64,000 bases of DNA from Bacteroidales bacterium (GTDB lineage: Bacteria; Bacteroidota; Bacteroidia; Bacteroidales; F082): NCBI GenBank assembly GCA_030683155.1, contig JAUXMV010000045.1, positions 1-64,000 on the forward strand, in the 5' to 3' direction. Numbering within the stretch: the stretch's first letter is position 1; every line of letters starts with the position of its first letter. The notes under the pieces are model-generated. The model ran no database searches and was not told the origin of the DNA. It saw only the letters and a program-made list of their open reading frames with translations. Position numbers and translations under genes: made by a program. Below are positions 15,366 through 23,174 of the stretch, in pieces.

Positions 15366-16931
15366 TTAATAAATTACTTCATTCACATCATCCCAGTTCA
15401 CACGACGGCCTTCATGATATGAAATTGTACCCATATGGGCTGTGATAGCTTCCTCGAATGATTGATCAATATCGCAGCTTGGCTGTGTTCCATCGTTTAG
15501 CCTTATACAATTGAGCCATTCACGCAGATGGAGATGCGTTGTATCGACCGCTTTGCCATCGCGATAGGTAAATAGCAATCCTCTGCCGGCAAAATATTTT
15601 TCTGTCGGTGTTGTAATAGCATCAATTTTATCCTGCCCCGGAACATAGGAAAATATTGGTTTATGAGGCTCAAGTATTCCACTTTCAATTTCTGCTTTGT
15701 ATCGGGTTGATCTTGGATCAAGGTTAACGGTAAGTGTCTCGTCCAGTTCAAGCCAGGCATCATGACCCATAATTGCTTTTCCGCGATTTTTTTCGCTGCT
15801 GAGTGTTGCGCTATATAATAAGGTAAGATCACGCTTTGGGTATTCGAATGCCATATTCAGCACGTCGGGCACCGTACGGCCATCTTTATAAAAATAAATG
15901 CCGCCTGAAGCCATTGCTGAATGTGGTATTCCTAAATCGAGGATTTGGTTTATTGCATCAAATTCATGCGTAAAAAGGTCTCCACTTAAACCAGTGCTGT
16001 AATCCCACCAGCAGCGCCAGCGGAAGAAGCGTTCCAGACTGAAATCATGCCAGGGTGCAGGACCAATAAATTGCTTCCAGTCGATGGTGTTTTCATTGGC
16101 TTCAGGATCAATATCATACACCCAGGCTCCATTGGGGTCGTTGCGGTTGGTGCAGACTTCAATAAGCGAAATTTTACCAATTACATCTTGTTGAATCAAT
16201 GAACGTGCTACCTGATAGCTTTCGGTTTGCCGTCCCTGATGCCCCAGTTGAAATATGATGCCGGTATCTTTTACTACTTTTCTTACCTCAAAGGTTTCTT
16301 CTACAGTCCAGGAAAGCGGCTTTTCGCAGTAAACATGTTTTCCATGCTTTGCTGCTTCAAGTACGACCGGAACATGAAGGTGATCCGGCGTTGCTATAAT
16401 GATTGCATCTACATCTGGCGAAGCGACGAGCTCCTTATAGGTCAGGAAGCGTTCAGGCAATGCATCCATTTTGCCGTTTATACCATTGCGAAAAATATTG
16501 GCTCCCGTAGCAATGGCACGTTTAGCGTTTTTTTCGAAAATATCGCAGATGGCAGTTACCTTTACGTTCATATTTTCCTGGCCAAGGTATTCTGTGAGAT
16601 ATTCCAGCCAGTATTTGTCTGTTTTACTTCTTTCAGTCCATTCGTCATTTTTTGCAGGGTGGACAAAACCGAGTGCTTTCATAAGATATTCGCCTCTTCC
16701 TCCACAGCCAACGATGCCAATGCGGATTTCGGACCCGTCAACCAATGGTGGAATCCCTTGTGGAATGATAGGTTTTACGTTTTTGAGCAGACCTGATGTA
16801 CGATTTATCTTGTCTTTATTTTGCAAATAAAGTCCATAACCGATTGCTCCTAAAACTGGGATTGAAACCAATCCTGCAATCATGTCGCGACGGCTAATTC
16901 CTTTTCTTTCTTTTTTATTTTCCTGACTCAT
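15366..16931 (-). CDS. Tat-exported Gfo/Idh/MocA oxidoreductase (C)
   Basis: Long Gfo/Idh/MocA enzyme (521 aa) with a twin-arginine signal (GISRRDMIAGLVSIPVLG). GIVGCGGRGEYL binds the dinucleotide; ATPDHLH and HVYCEKPLSW are the core motifs. The ATG at 16931 is chosen because TAATG overlaps the DoxX stop, a classic coupling arrangement. Together with oxidoreductase A it gives two periplasmic dehydrogenases that may act on opposite glycosides or in opposite directions. Confidence 0.92.
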   Translation of the reverse strand: MSQENKKERKGISRRDMIAGLVSIPVLGAIGYGLYLQNKDKINRTSGLLKNVKPIIPQGIPPLVDGSEIRIGIVGCGGRGEYLMKALGFVHPAKNDEWTERSKTDKYWLEYLTEYLGQENMNVKVTAICDIFEKNAKRAIATGANIFRNGINGKMDALPERFLTYKELVASPDVDAIIIATPDHLHVPVVLEAAKHGKHVYCEKPLSWTVEETFEVRKVVKDTGIIFQLGHQGRQTESYQVARSLIQQDVIGKISLIEVCTNRNDPNGAWVYDIDPEANENTIDWKQFIGPAPWHDFSLERFFRWRCWWDYSTGLSGDLFTHEFDAINQILDLGIPHSAMASGGIYFYKDGRTVPDVLNMAFEYPKRDLTLLYSATLSSEKNRGKAIMGHDAWLELDETLTVNLDPRSTRYKAEIESGILEPHKPIFSYVPGQDKIDAITTPTEKYFAGRGLLFTYRDGKAVDTTHLHLREWLNCIRLNDGTQPSCDIDQSFEEAITAHMGTISYHEGRRVNWDDVNEVIY

Positions 16932-17404
16932 TATTGCTTTAAATTCTTTTTCCAAAACCTCTCCAATCCAATAAGATGGTCAGTTGGGAATGTGAAAATT
17001 ACATAGAGTGCGAAAAGCTCTACCAATGTTTTGTTAATTATAAAATAGCTTCCATCCGATGGAAACAGGTACTCAATGCCCGGAAATGCCGGATGTGAGA
17101 GGTAATAAAGCCCCAACAACGCCATTCCGGCTAAAGCTGCATATCGCGAAAATAAGCCAATGATGAGTGAAAAACCAATTAAGGTTAACCCCCATGCGTT
17201 TAAAACATCGGCAGCGGATTGTAAAGTGCTGTTTTGAGCAAGCCAAATAAAGAATTCCTTCAGAAAGCCGCCCGAATCCATCAAATAGGCTTTGGAAGTC
17301 CATAAAGGGTTGAGAACCTTTACCATACCCTCATAAAAAAAATGCCAGCCTATTGCCATTCGCAATAATACCAATGCTAAAACTTCGCTTTTCGAATACT
17401 CCAT
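16931..17404 (-). CDS. DoxX-family membrane protein
   Basis: Four-helix membrane protein (about 157 aa) of the DoxX family: LRMAIGWHFFYEG, then hydrophobic spans around LTLIGFSLIIGLF, AALAGMALLGLYYL and LVELFALYVIFTF. DoxX proteins are linked to redox or quinone metabolism. As first gene of the Gfo/Idh operon it may connect the periplasmic sugar dehydrogenases to the membrane electron pool (inference). The ATG at 17404 is preferred over a GTG at 17461. Confidence 0.85.
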   Translation of the reverse strand: MEYSKSEVLALVLLRMAIGWHFFYEGMVKVLNPLWTSKAYLMDSGGFLKEFFIWLAQNSTLQSAADVLNAWGLTLIGFSLIIGLFSRYAALAGMALLGLYYLSHPAFPGIEYLFPSDGSYFIINKTLVELFALYVIFTFPTDHLIGLERFWKKNLKQ

Positions 17405-17668
17405 AATTTGCGCTGAAATTTGAAGTCCAAATTTATCTGTTTTTAACGAATTAGGAGCCACATTTTTGATAGTTTTTGAATTAATTGTTAAATCGATTTA
17501 ACCATTTATAAATGAATAAAATACATTTAATTGAAGACGATTTATTTTTAATGAGTTTGTTTTTATCCAAGAATCTTTATTCATTGTGTGGAACTGACTT
17601 CCACAAATTTTATCTTCTTAATTGATCCTTTCGATTGAAAAGAACCTCAAGCTTTTGAAAATCAGCTA
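17405..17668. other. Intergenic region between divergent DoxX operon and cold-shock gene
   Basis: AT-rich spacer with no open frame or repeat that I can support. It must hold the DoxX operon promoter, but no clear CAAAnnTA (minus-strand -7) was found. Confidence 0.5.
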
Positions 17669-17695
17669 TTGAATGTTAAAAAAAATGTACCTTTG
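17669..17695 (+). promoter_or_regulatory. Promoter of the cold-shock-domain gene
   Basis: TACCTTTG at 17688-17695 with TTG at 17669-17671 (16-nt spacing). Transcription would start near 17701, giving a leader of about 160 nt. Confidence 0.6.
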
Positions 17696-17706
17696 CAAAA
17701 AAATTA

Positions 17707-17780
17707 CGACTGATATAGAAGCGTATCTACGTTATATCAGGTCGGATTTGCATTGCTTTAATGCATTGAATCAGGTTGTT
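17707..17780 (+). promoter_or_regulatory. Folded 5' leader of the cold-shock-domain gene
   Basis: Two consecutive stems: CTGATATA with TATATCAG enclosing an inner CGTA/TACG, then TGCATT with AATGCA around GCTTT. A long structured leader is typical of cold-shock mRNAs, whose folding changes with temperature; a thermosensing role here is inference. Confidence 0.5.
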
Positions 17781-17860
17781 AGGTGTTTTTTGTGAGAACT
17801 GTGGAAGCCTTGTAAATCAATCGAAAAGAAATTATTATCAACTAAAACCAGATCAAATTT

Positions 17861-18310
17861 ATGGGCAAATCGCAGGAAACGTTCAACAAAAAGGAAGTAA
17901 GGACGAAAAAAGAGAAAAAGAGAAAAGATAAAGAAAAGAAACGTCTGGACAGAAAGGATAATGAGAAAGCTGGACTTGACGATATGATTGCCTATGTTGA
18001 CGAGTTCGGTATGATTTCTTCCACACCACCTGATCCAACTAAAAAACAGAAGATCAATTCAGAGAACATTGAAGTGAGTGTTCCTAAAAAAGAATCTTTA
18101 GGTCAGATTGATCCTGTAAGAAAAGGAATCGTAAGTTTTTATAACGACTCAAAAGGTTTTGGTTTTATTAAAGATTCAGAAACACAGGAGAGTGTTTTTG
18201 TGCATGTGAGTAACCTGCTCGAAGAAATCAGAGAAGATAACCTTGTTAGTTTCGAAGTCGAAAAAGGACCAAAAGGGCCAACTGCAGTTCAGGTAAGAAT
18301 CGTAAGATAA
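17861..18310 (+). CDS. Cold-shock-domain protein with basic N-terminal extension
   Basis: A 149-aa nucleic-acid-binding protein. The C-terminal 65 residues are a cold-shock domain with RNP1 SKGFGFI and RNP2 VFVHV. The first 40 residues are extremely Lys/Arg-rich (KKEVRTKKEKKRKDKEKKR), a likely nonspecific RNA-binding arm, joined by a flexible linker. Double the size of a classical CspA, it matches a Bacteroidota-specific form. Probably an RNA chaperone. It is monocistronic, with a promoter at 17669-17695 and a terminator at 18373. Confidence 0.92.
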   Translation: MGKSQETFNKKEVRTKKEKKRKDKEKKRLDRKDNEKAGLDDMIAYVDEFGMISSTPPDPTKKQKINSENIEVSVPKKESLGQIDPVRKGIVSFYNDSKGFGFIKDSETQESVFVHVSNLLEEIREDNLVSFEVEKGPKGPTAVQVRIVR

Positions 18311-18372
18311 TTTTCTTGATTAGCAAACTTATCAAAAAGTTTCACGTATAAATATTTGGTATAACTGCCAAC

Positions 18373-18408
18373 AAAAAAGGCTGCACTTTCATTGTTGCAG
18401 CCTTTTTT
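18373..18408 (+). terminator. Intrinsic terminator of the cold-shock-domain gene
   Basis: AAAAAAGGCTGCA pairs with TGCAGCCTTTTTT around a 10-nt loop and continues into a T-rich tract. Confidence 0.9.
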
Positions 18409-18430
18409 GTTTTCGCCGCCTTCACCTATC

Positions 18431-18606
18431 ACCTTGAAAGTGCAAGTCCTTTAAGTTGGCCGGAAGTTACCAACCATCTAGTTTTAAGCATGGGTGTCCA
18501 TCCCGAGATGGAATCTTAAGGAAACAGGCGGCAAATTCCTGAACTTAGGAACATGAACAGTAAGGTATATCCATTAGGACTAGATTGCGTACACTTATGA
18601 AAACCC
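18431..18606 (+). ncRNA. Relic of a group II intron (domain I-like), truncated
   Basis: From memory of bacterial group II introns, GAAAGTGCAAGTCCTTTA, then a GTTGG/CCAAC stem, GGGTGTCCATC, a GAGATGGAATCT-like segment, AAGGAAACAGGCGGCAAA and GAACAGTAAGGTATATCC follow the 5' (domain I) order of the common ltrA-type introns. No GTGYG 5' end, no reverse transcriptase and no domain V were found. It is therefore a decayed fragment, or possibly an ORF-less derivative. It lies just downstream of a terminator, a usual target for some group II introns. Confidence 0.5.
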
Positions 18607-18859
18607 AGAAAATTATCTTTGTTGGATAACTGTGGCCGAAGGGTTGCAAATTACTCAGCTTTTTCAATTAGCCTCTTCACCCAACGCCTGGTTTGGTGTG
18701 TAACTGGTTCGTCTTTAGCGCTAGTATTTTCACTCGCTCATGCTGGTCTTCCTTTATGGTAAGTCGCCCCCTTGCTAAAAACGCTCCTTTCAATCAAACA
18801 GTCATTTTGGTGAAAACCCTTCACAACAAATCAAAATAGAAGAAATCAATAAAATTTCC
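18607..18859. other. Unassigned spacer between intron relic and ATPase promoter
   Basis: About 250 bp with stops in all frames and no recognised element. GC content is slightly higher than in other spacers (18650-18790), so it may be further decayed intron or insertion DNA, but I cannot identify it. Confidence 0.35.
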
Positions 18860-18892
18860 TTACAAAATTGGAATTCAATTCCAATTTTGTAA
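18860..18892. promoter_or_regulatory. 33-bp palindrome upstream of the AAA/DUF4143 ATPase
   Basis: Perfect 16-bp arms TTACAAAATTGGAATT and AATTCCAATTTTGTAA flank a single C. The right arm runs into the -7 box, so it is well placed as an operator. Confidence 0.75.
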
Positions 18893-18897
18893 TTTTG
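18890..18897 (+). promoter_or_regulatory. -7 box of the AAA/DUF4143 ATPase gene
   Basis: TAATTTTG ends only 4 nt before the ATG at 18902, so transcription probably starts at or next to the start codon (leaderless mRNA). Confidence 0.6.
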
Positions 18898-18901
18898 CAG
18901 T

Positions 18902-20071
18902 ATGATACAACGAGAAGCAGAAACCGAAATCAGAGCGCTGGCAAAGCAGTTTAAGGCAGTTGCCATTGTCGGACCCAGACAATCGGGTAAAACTACGCTT
19001 GTCAGGCATATTTTCAGCATTAAACCATATGTAAATCTCGAAAATCCTGATCTGCGAATGTATGCAACGGATGATCCAAGAGGTTTTTTATCCAATTATC
19101 CGGCTGGAGCTGTGCTGGATGAGGTGCAGCGTGTGCCGGAGCTATTTTCCTATCTGCAGCAGATTTTGGATGATTCAGCAATGCATGGCATGTTCATCCT
19201 AACCGGGTCAAATAACTTTCTGCTACAGGAACGTATATCACAAAGCCTTTCAGGCCGGGTTGGCTATCTCAGTTTATTACCACTATCATTAAGCGAGATC
19301 AATGACAGCCAAATCAATAGCAATCAGCTAATGGTTAAAGGTTGCTATCCTATGCTCTACAGCGAAGGTGTTGAACCCTCGAAATGGTATTCCAATTATA
19401 TCAGAACTTATGTTGAAAGGGACGTCAGGCTTATAAAAAACATTTCAGACCTTACTACATTCGAACGCTTTCTCAGGCTTTGCGCCGGCCGCATTGGACA
19501 ATTGCTTAACATGAGCAGTCTGGCAGTCGAAACCGGTGTGGATGTAAAAACCATAGGAGCATGGCTCAGCGTTTTGGAAACAAGTTTTGTTTTGTTCCGA
19601 CTACAGCCATACCATGAGAATTTCAATAAGCGCATTGTGAAAATGCCGAAGTTATATTTTTATGATACAGGTCTCGCCACAGCACTTTTAGGTATCGAAA
19701 ATGCTGCACAGTTGGAATTGCATCCTTTCAGGGGAAGTCTTTTCGAAAACATGGTCATTGTTGATGTACTTAAAAAACGCTACAATGCAGGCAAACCCCA
19801 CAACCTTTATTTCTGGCGCGATAACGTTGGCAATGAAGTAGATCTATTAATAAAGCACGGAAACAGCTTAGTGCCTGTTGAAATTAAATCGGGGCAAACA
19901 GTTACAAATGAATACTTTAAAGGAATTTTGTTCTGGAATAAAATAACCCAAACCCGCGGTGGTTACATCGTTTATGGAGGCGATATGAGGCAAAACAGAA
20001 GCAATGAGGTTAAAGTGGTATCCTTCAGGGATTTGAATTATGTTTACCAAAAAGTGAATATTGAATTCTGA
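18902..20071 (+). CDS. AAA_14/DUF4143 ATPase
   Basis: P-loop ATPase of 389 aa in the AAA_14 plus DUF4143 family, widespread and often multicopy in Bacteroidota. Walker A GPRQSGKTT (about 25-33), Walker B GAVLDEVQR, then a sensor-like ILTGSNN, followed by the DUF4143 winged-helix and nuclease-like C-terminal half (NEVDLLIKHGNSLVPVEIKSG). The EVDLL...PVEIKSG pattern looks like a PD-(D/E)xK core. Biological role unknown; mobile-element or defence links have been suggested for the family. It is flanked by intron-relic DNA and a dispersed repeat, which fits a transferred or mobile gene. Confidence 0.88.
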   Translation: MIQREAETEIRALAKQFKAVAIVGPRQSGKTTLVRHIFSIKPYVNLENPDLRMYATDDPRGFLSNYPAGAVLDEVQRVPELFSYLQQILDDSAMHGMFILTGSNNFLLQERISQSLSGRVGYLSLLPLSLSEINDSQINSNQLMVKGCYPMLYSEGVEPSKWYSNYIRTYVERDVRLIKNISDLTTFERFLRLCAGRIGQLLNMSSLAVETGVDVKTIGAWLSVLETSFVLFRLQPYHENFNKRIVKMPKLYFYDTGLATALLGIENAAQLELHPFRGSLFENMVIVDVLKKRYNAGKPHNLYFWRDNVGNEVDLLIKHGNSLVPVEIKSGQTVTNEYFKGILFWNKITQTRGGYIVYGGDMRQNRSNEVKVVSFRDLNYVYQKVNIEF

Positions 20072-20083
20072 AGCCTCAGATTT

Positions 20084-20120
20084 CACCCTGAACGATGGCT
20101 GCTGAGCGAAGTCGAAGGGT
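20084..20120. repeat. Dispersed TGAGCGAAGTCGAAGGG-type repeat
   Basis: A 37-bp element beginning CACCCTGAAC and ending CTGAGCGAAGTCGAAGGGT, with ACCCT/AGGGT ends. From memory, this TGAGCG(A/G)AGTCGAAGGG motif recurs in intergenic DNA of many Bacteroidota. Only one copy was noticed in this window. Confidence 0.5.
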
Positions 20121-20252
20121 AAAACATCAACAAGAGAGTTGATTAGCTGATTTGTTAAGGAGGTTCCAGGAAAATGGTTGAATTGGCATATAGCCAATAG
20201 TTTTATCCTTTTAATCACCATTACCACCGAACGTGTAATGCAGGGTAGTGAG

Positions 20253-20285
20253 AGGACAGATAGGGGAAAAATCCCTATCTGTCCT
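20253..20285 (-). terminator. Strong stem-loop after the M16 peptidase gene
   Basis: Perfect 13-bp arms AGGACAGATAGGG and CCCTATCTGTCCT around a 7-nt loop, 12 nt past the stop of the M16 gene. No T-run follows on either strand, so it may protect or process the 3' end rather than act as a classic terminator. Confidence 0.5.
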
Positions 20286-20297
20286 GCTCGATTGTTG

Positions 20298-23105
20298 TTA
20301 TTCTGTCAACTCAGGATAAAGTGCCACCCTGAGGTAATGCTCGGGCGTGAAATATTTTTGTGCTGATCTTTTGAGATCATCAATCGTTACGGCTTCAACT
20401 TTTTTTCTGAAATCTTCGAAACTGAGTATTTCAGTATTGTTGAAATAATTGAAGTCGAGATAGGAATTCCAGAAATTATTTTGCTTGTCATTGGTTTCCC
20501 TTTCTCTGATTACGGTTTCTTTAACTTTCGCAAAATCATCGGCTGTTGGACCTTCATCAATCATTTTTTGCATTTCATAAAAAACAATTTTTGAAAGTGT
20601 GTCAACAAGACCGGGATTTGTGCCCCAGTTTATGGTTAGGTCAAGTTTCGGAGATGGGAACTGACGCGTGTTTAGACGCGCTCCTACACCATAAACGCCG
20701 CCCATTTCTTCACGCATATTTTCACGAAGTTTGATGTTAAAAGCCCTTGATAACATTGAGGTCTCCATACGTTCGCTTTCTGTCCAGTTGAAGTCGTTTC
20801 TCAACAAAATTGCAACAAGACTTTTGTATTCAGTGCCTGCATGAACTTTTGCATCTGTTATGCCTTCAGGGAATCTTGTTGTTCTGTCAATCCATTTTGC
20901 GCCTTCTTTCTCTGTAGGTAGACTGCCGAGATATTTTTCCAAAAGGGGCAAAACGACTGCATTATCAATATTTCCCGTGAAAATGAAGGTGTAATCTTTT
21001 GCTGTGGCAAAAAGTTTGTCATACATATCATAAATGACCTCTGCTTTCAGGGTTGCCATATTTTCTTCGGAAGGTATCAAAACGGCTCTTTTGCTGTTGC
21101 CGGAAGCAAGTTTGGAAAGTGTGTCGGCAAATACCATTTGAGGATTGGATTTCATGAAGCGAAACTGATTGGCCATTTGTGATTTAAAGGCTTCAAATGC
21201 ATCTGCATCGCGGCGTGCGCCATCAAAATGCAGATAAATAATTTGCAGCATTGTTTCAAAATCTTTAGGACTGGCGCTGCCCCTGAAACCTTGCCTTACA
21301 TCTTCAACATAGGGTTGCACGGACACGATTTGTCCTGTGAGCTTCTTGCCAAGATCGACAGCATTGAACTTTCCGATGCCACTAACCGAGATTGCCCGGG
21401 AAATATTGGCGGCTGCAAAAGCCATCTCGTCATCAAAAATTGAACTTCCTCCTGAGCCGAAGGCGGAAAGCAGAATTTCATCATTTTTGAAGTCTGTTGG
21501 TTTGATTATTACTTTGATGCCATTGGCAAGCGTATGCTCCTCAACGCCAATTGCATCAATCTTCTTTTGACTAACAAATTTGCTTCCTTTAAGATTTTTT
21601 TCAAGCAGGGGCTCATCAGTGAAACTGTCAACATAAGCTTCAGTTTTTGTTGATTTTGTTTCTGCAATGATTCGTAAAACGGTTTCTTTTTCAGGTACAA
21701 TAAGGCCTTCGCGATCAGGTGCCGTGATAATAACGACCATATTTTCATCTGTAATCCATTTGGCAGCCAAAGCGTTTATATCTTTTAATTCAATGCTTTG
21801 AAGCAGCTCATTTGTCAGTTTGAGCTGACTTTCTACACTTGGAATCGGTGCGTTATTCAGAAAATGACTTGTGTATTCGCGCACAAAACCAGCAGAATTG
21901 GACTTATCCTGTTCCTTCAGTTGGCGCTCAAGTCTTGAGATAACCTCCGTTTTCTGTCTTTCAAATTCAGGTTGCGTAAAACCATGCTGTCTCACCTTTT
22001 CGTTTTCTCCGACAAGTGTGGCAATAGCGTTTTCTATTTGGTTTTCTTTTACTGTGGCTCTCGAAGTATATGCATCTATTGTTCTGGCCATAAAATTGCC
22101 ATAAAAAGTAAAAGCATTAATAAATGGTGATTCTGGTTTTCTATTGAGTTCCTGGAGTCTGTTGATTATCATGCGGCTATAAATACTTTGCATGATTTGC
22201 ATCCTGTAATCCTCAAGTGTCACGACGGGCATTTTTTCATGTTTGTAAGAAATCATCAGCGTTGTTCCTGTGGCTTCTTTATCTGTCGTTATGGCTATTA
22301 GCGGTTCTTTGTTTTCAGGAACGCTGTAAATCTCTCTTTTTCTGGCATCTTTTGGATTTTGAATATGTGAAAAGTGCTCATAAATCTTTTTTTCAGCTAA
22401 TTCCATATCTATATCTCCAACAACAATTATTGCCTGAAGTTCAGGTCTGTACCAATCTTTGTAAAACCTTCTTAAAGTTTCGTAAGATGCAGTGTCAATA
22501 ACACCCAAAGTGCCGATAGGAAGTCTTTGAGCATAAAGCGATCCCTTGAGGGCAACAGGAAAATATTGCTTTAGCATTCTGTCATCAGCACCAAGTCCCA
22601 GACGCCATTCTTCCCGAATAACTCCACGTTCCTTGTCAATTTCTTCATCTTCAAAACTGATTTGATGTGCCCAGTCTTCAAGTACCATAAATCCGGAATC
22701 CACCAAACCTTGCCTGTCGGTTGGCAGTTGAAGCATATAAACTGTTTCATCGAAGCTGGTGTATGCATTCAAATCAGGTCCAAAACGCACTCCAGAGCGC
22801 TCCAAAAAATTAACAAGTGCACTTTTTGAGAAATTGGCTGTGCCATTAAATGCCATATGCTCAGCAAAATGGGCTAAACCTTGCTGATCCTCATCTTCAA
22901 GTATGGAGCCGGCATTTACTACTAATCTCATCTCCATCCTGTTTTCCGGCATTTTATTGTGCCTGATGTAGTAAACAAGACCATTTTCAAGTTTCCCGAT
23001 TTTTACAGAAGGATCAATAGGAATGGGCTTGCTTAGGTCGGTTTGAGCATTGATGCCAATGGCAGAGATAAGCCAAAGCACCACCAAAAATGTGATTTTT
23101 TGCAT
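20298..23105 (-). CDS. Secreted M16-family zinc metallopeptidase (pitrilysin/insulinase type)
   Basis: A 935-aa two-module peptidase with a signal peptide (MQKITFLVVLWLISAIGINAQ). The inverted zinc motif HFAEH (His79, Glu82, His83) lies in the N-terminal module, and the downstream Glu is probably in the KERGVIREEW region. The C-terminal module lacks the zinc motif, as usual. It probably degrades peptides in the periplasm. Start and length match Bacteroidota homologues. Transcribed alone from a -7 box at 23147-23154. Confidence 0.93.
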   Translation of the reverse strand: MQKITFLVVLWLISAIGINAQTDLSKPIPIDPSVKIGKLENGLVYYIRHNKMPENRMEMRLVVNAGSILEDEDQQGLAHFAEHMAFNGTANFSKSALVNFLERSGVRFGPDLNAYTSFDETVYMLQLPTDRQGLVDSGFMVLEDWAHQISFEDEEIDKERGVIREEWRLGLGADDRMLKQYFPVALKGSLYAQRLPIGTLGVIDTASYETLRRFYKDWYRPELQAIIVVGDIDMELAEKKIYEHFSHIQNPKDARKREIYSVPENKEPLIAITTDKEATGTTLMISYKHEKMPVVTLEDYRMQIMQSIYSRMIINRLQELNRKPESPFINAFTFYGNFMARTIDAYTSRATVKENQIENAIATLVGENEKVRQHGFTQPEFERQKTEVISRLERQLKEQDKSNSAGFVREYTSHFLNNAPIPSVESQLKLTNELLQSIELKDINALAAKWITDENMVVIITAPDREGLIVPEKETVLRIIAETKSTKTEAYVDSFTDEPLLEKNLKGSKFVSQKKIDAIGVEEHTLANGIKVIIKPTDFKNDEILLSAFGSGGSSIFDDEMAFAAANISRAISVSGIGKFNAVDLGKKLTGQIVSVQPYVEDVRQGFRGSASPKDFETMLQIIYLHFDGARRDADAFEAFKSQMANQFRFMKSNPQMVFADTLSKLASGNSKRAVLIPSEENMATLKAEVIYDMYDKLFATAKDYTFIFTGNIDNAVVLPLLEKYLGSLPTEKEGAKWIDRTTRFPEGITDAKVHAGTEYKSLVAILLRNDFNWTESERMETSMLSRAFNIKLRENMREEMGGVYGVGARLNTRQFPSPKLDLTINWGTNPGLVDTLSKIVFYEMQKMIDEGPTADDFAKVKETVIRERETNDKQNNFWNSYLDFNYFNNTEILSFEDFRKKVEAVTIDDLKRSAQKYFTPEHYLRVALYPELTE

Positions 23106-23146
23106 TGTTTTAATGTTTGATTTATGATTAATTTGGTTTTCTAAAA

Positions 23147-23154
23147 CAAAAATA
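23147..23154 (-). promoter_or_regulatory. -7 box of the M16 peptidase gene
   Basis: TATTTTTG on the minus strand, about 42 nt before the ATG. Confidence 0.45.
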
Positions 23155-23174
23155 AATAAATAAACGGCACCTTA

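Noticed and set aside
16227-16796. Long plus-strand open frame (189 codons)
   Set aside because: Antisense shadow of Gfo/Idh oxidoreductase C; no promoter and composition of an off-frame translation.
18607-18859. Coding remnant (reverse transcriptase or transposase) next to the intron relic
   Set aside because: Translations in all six frames are broken by stops and show no family motif.
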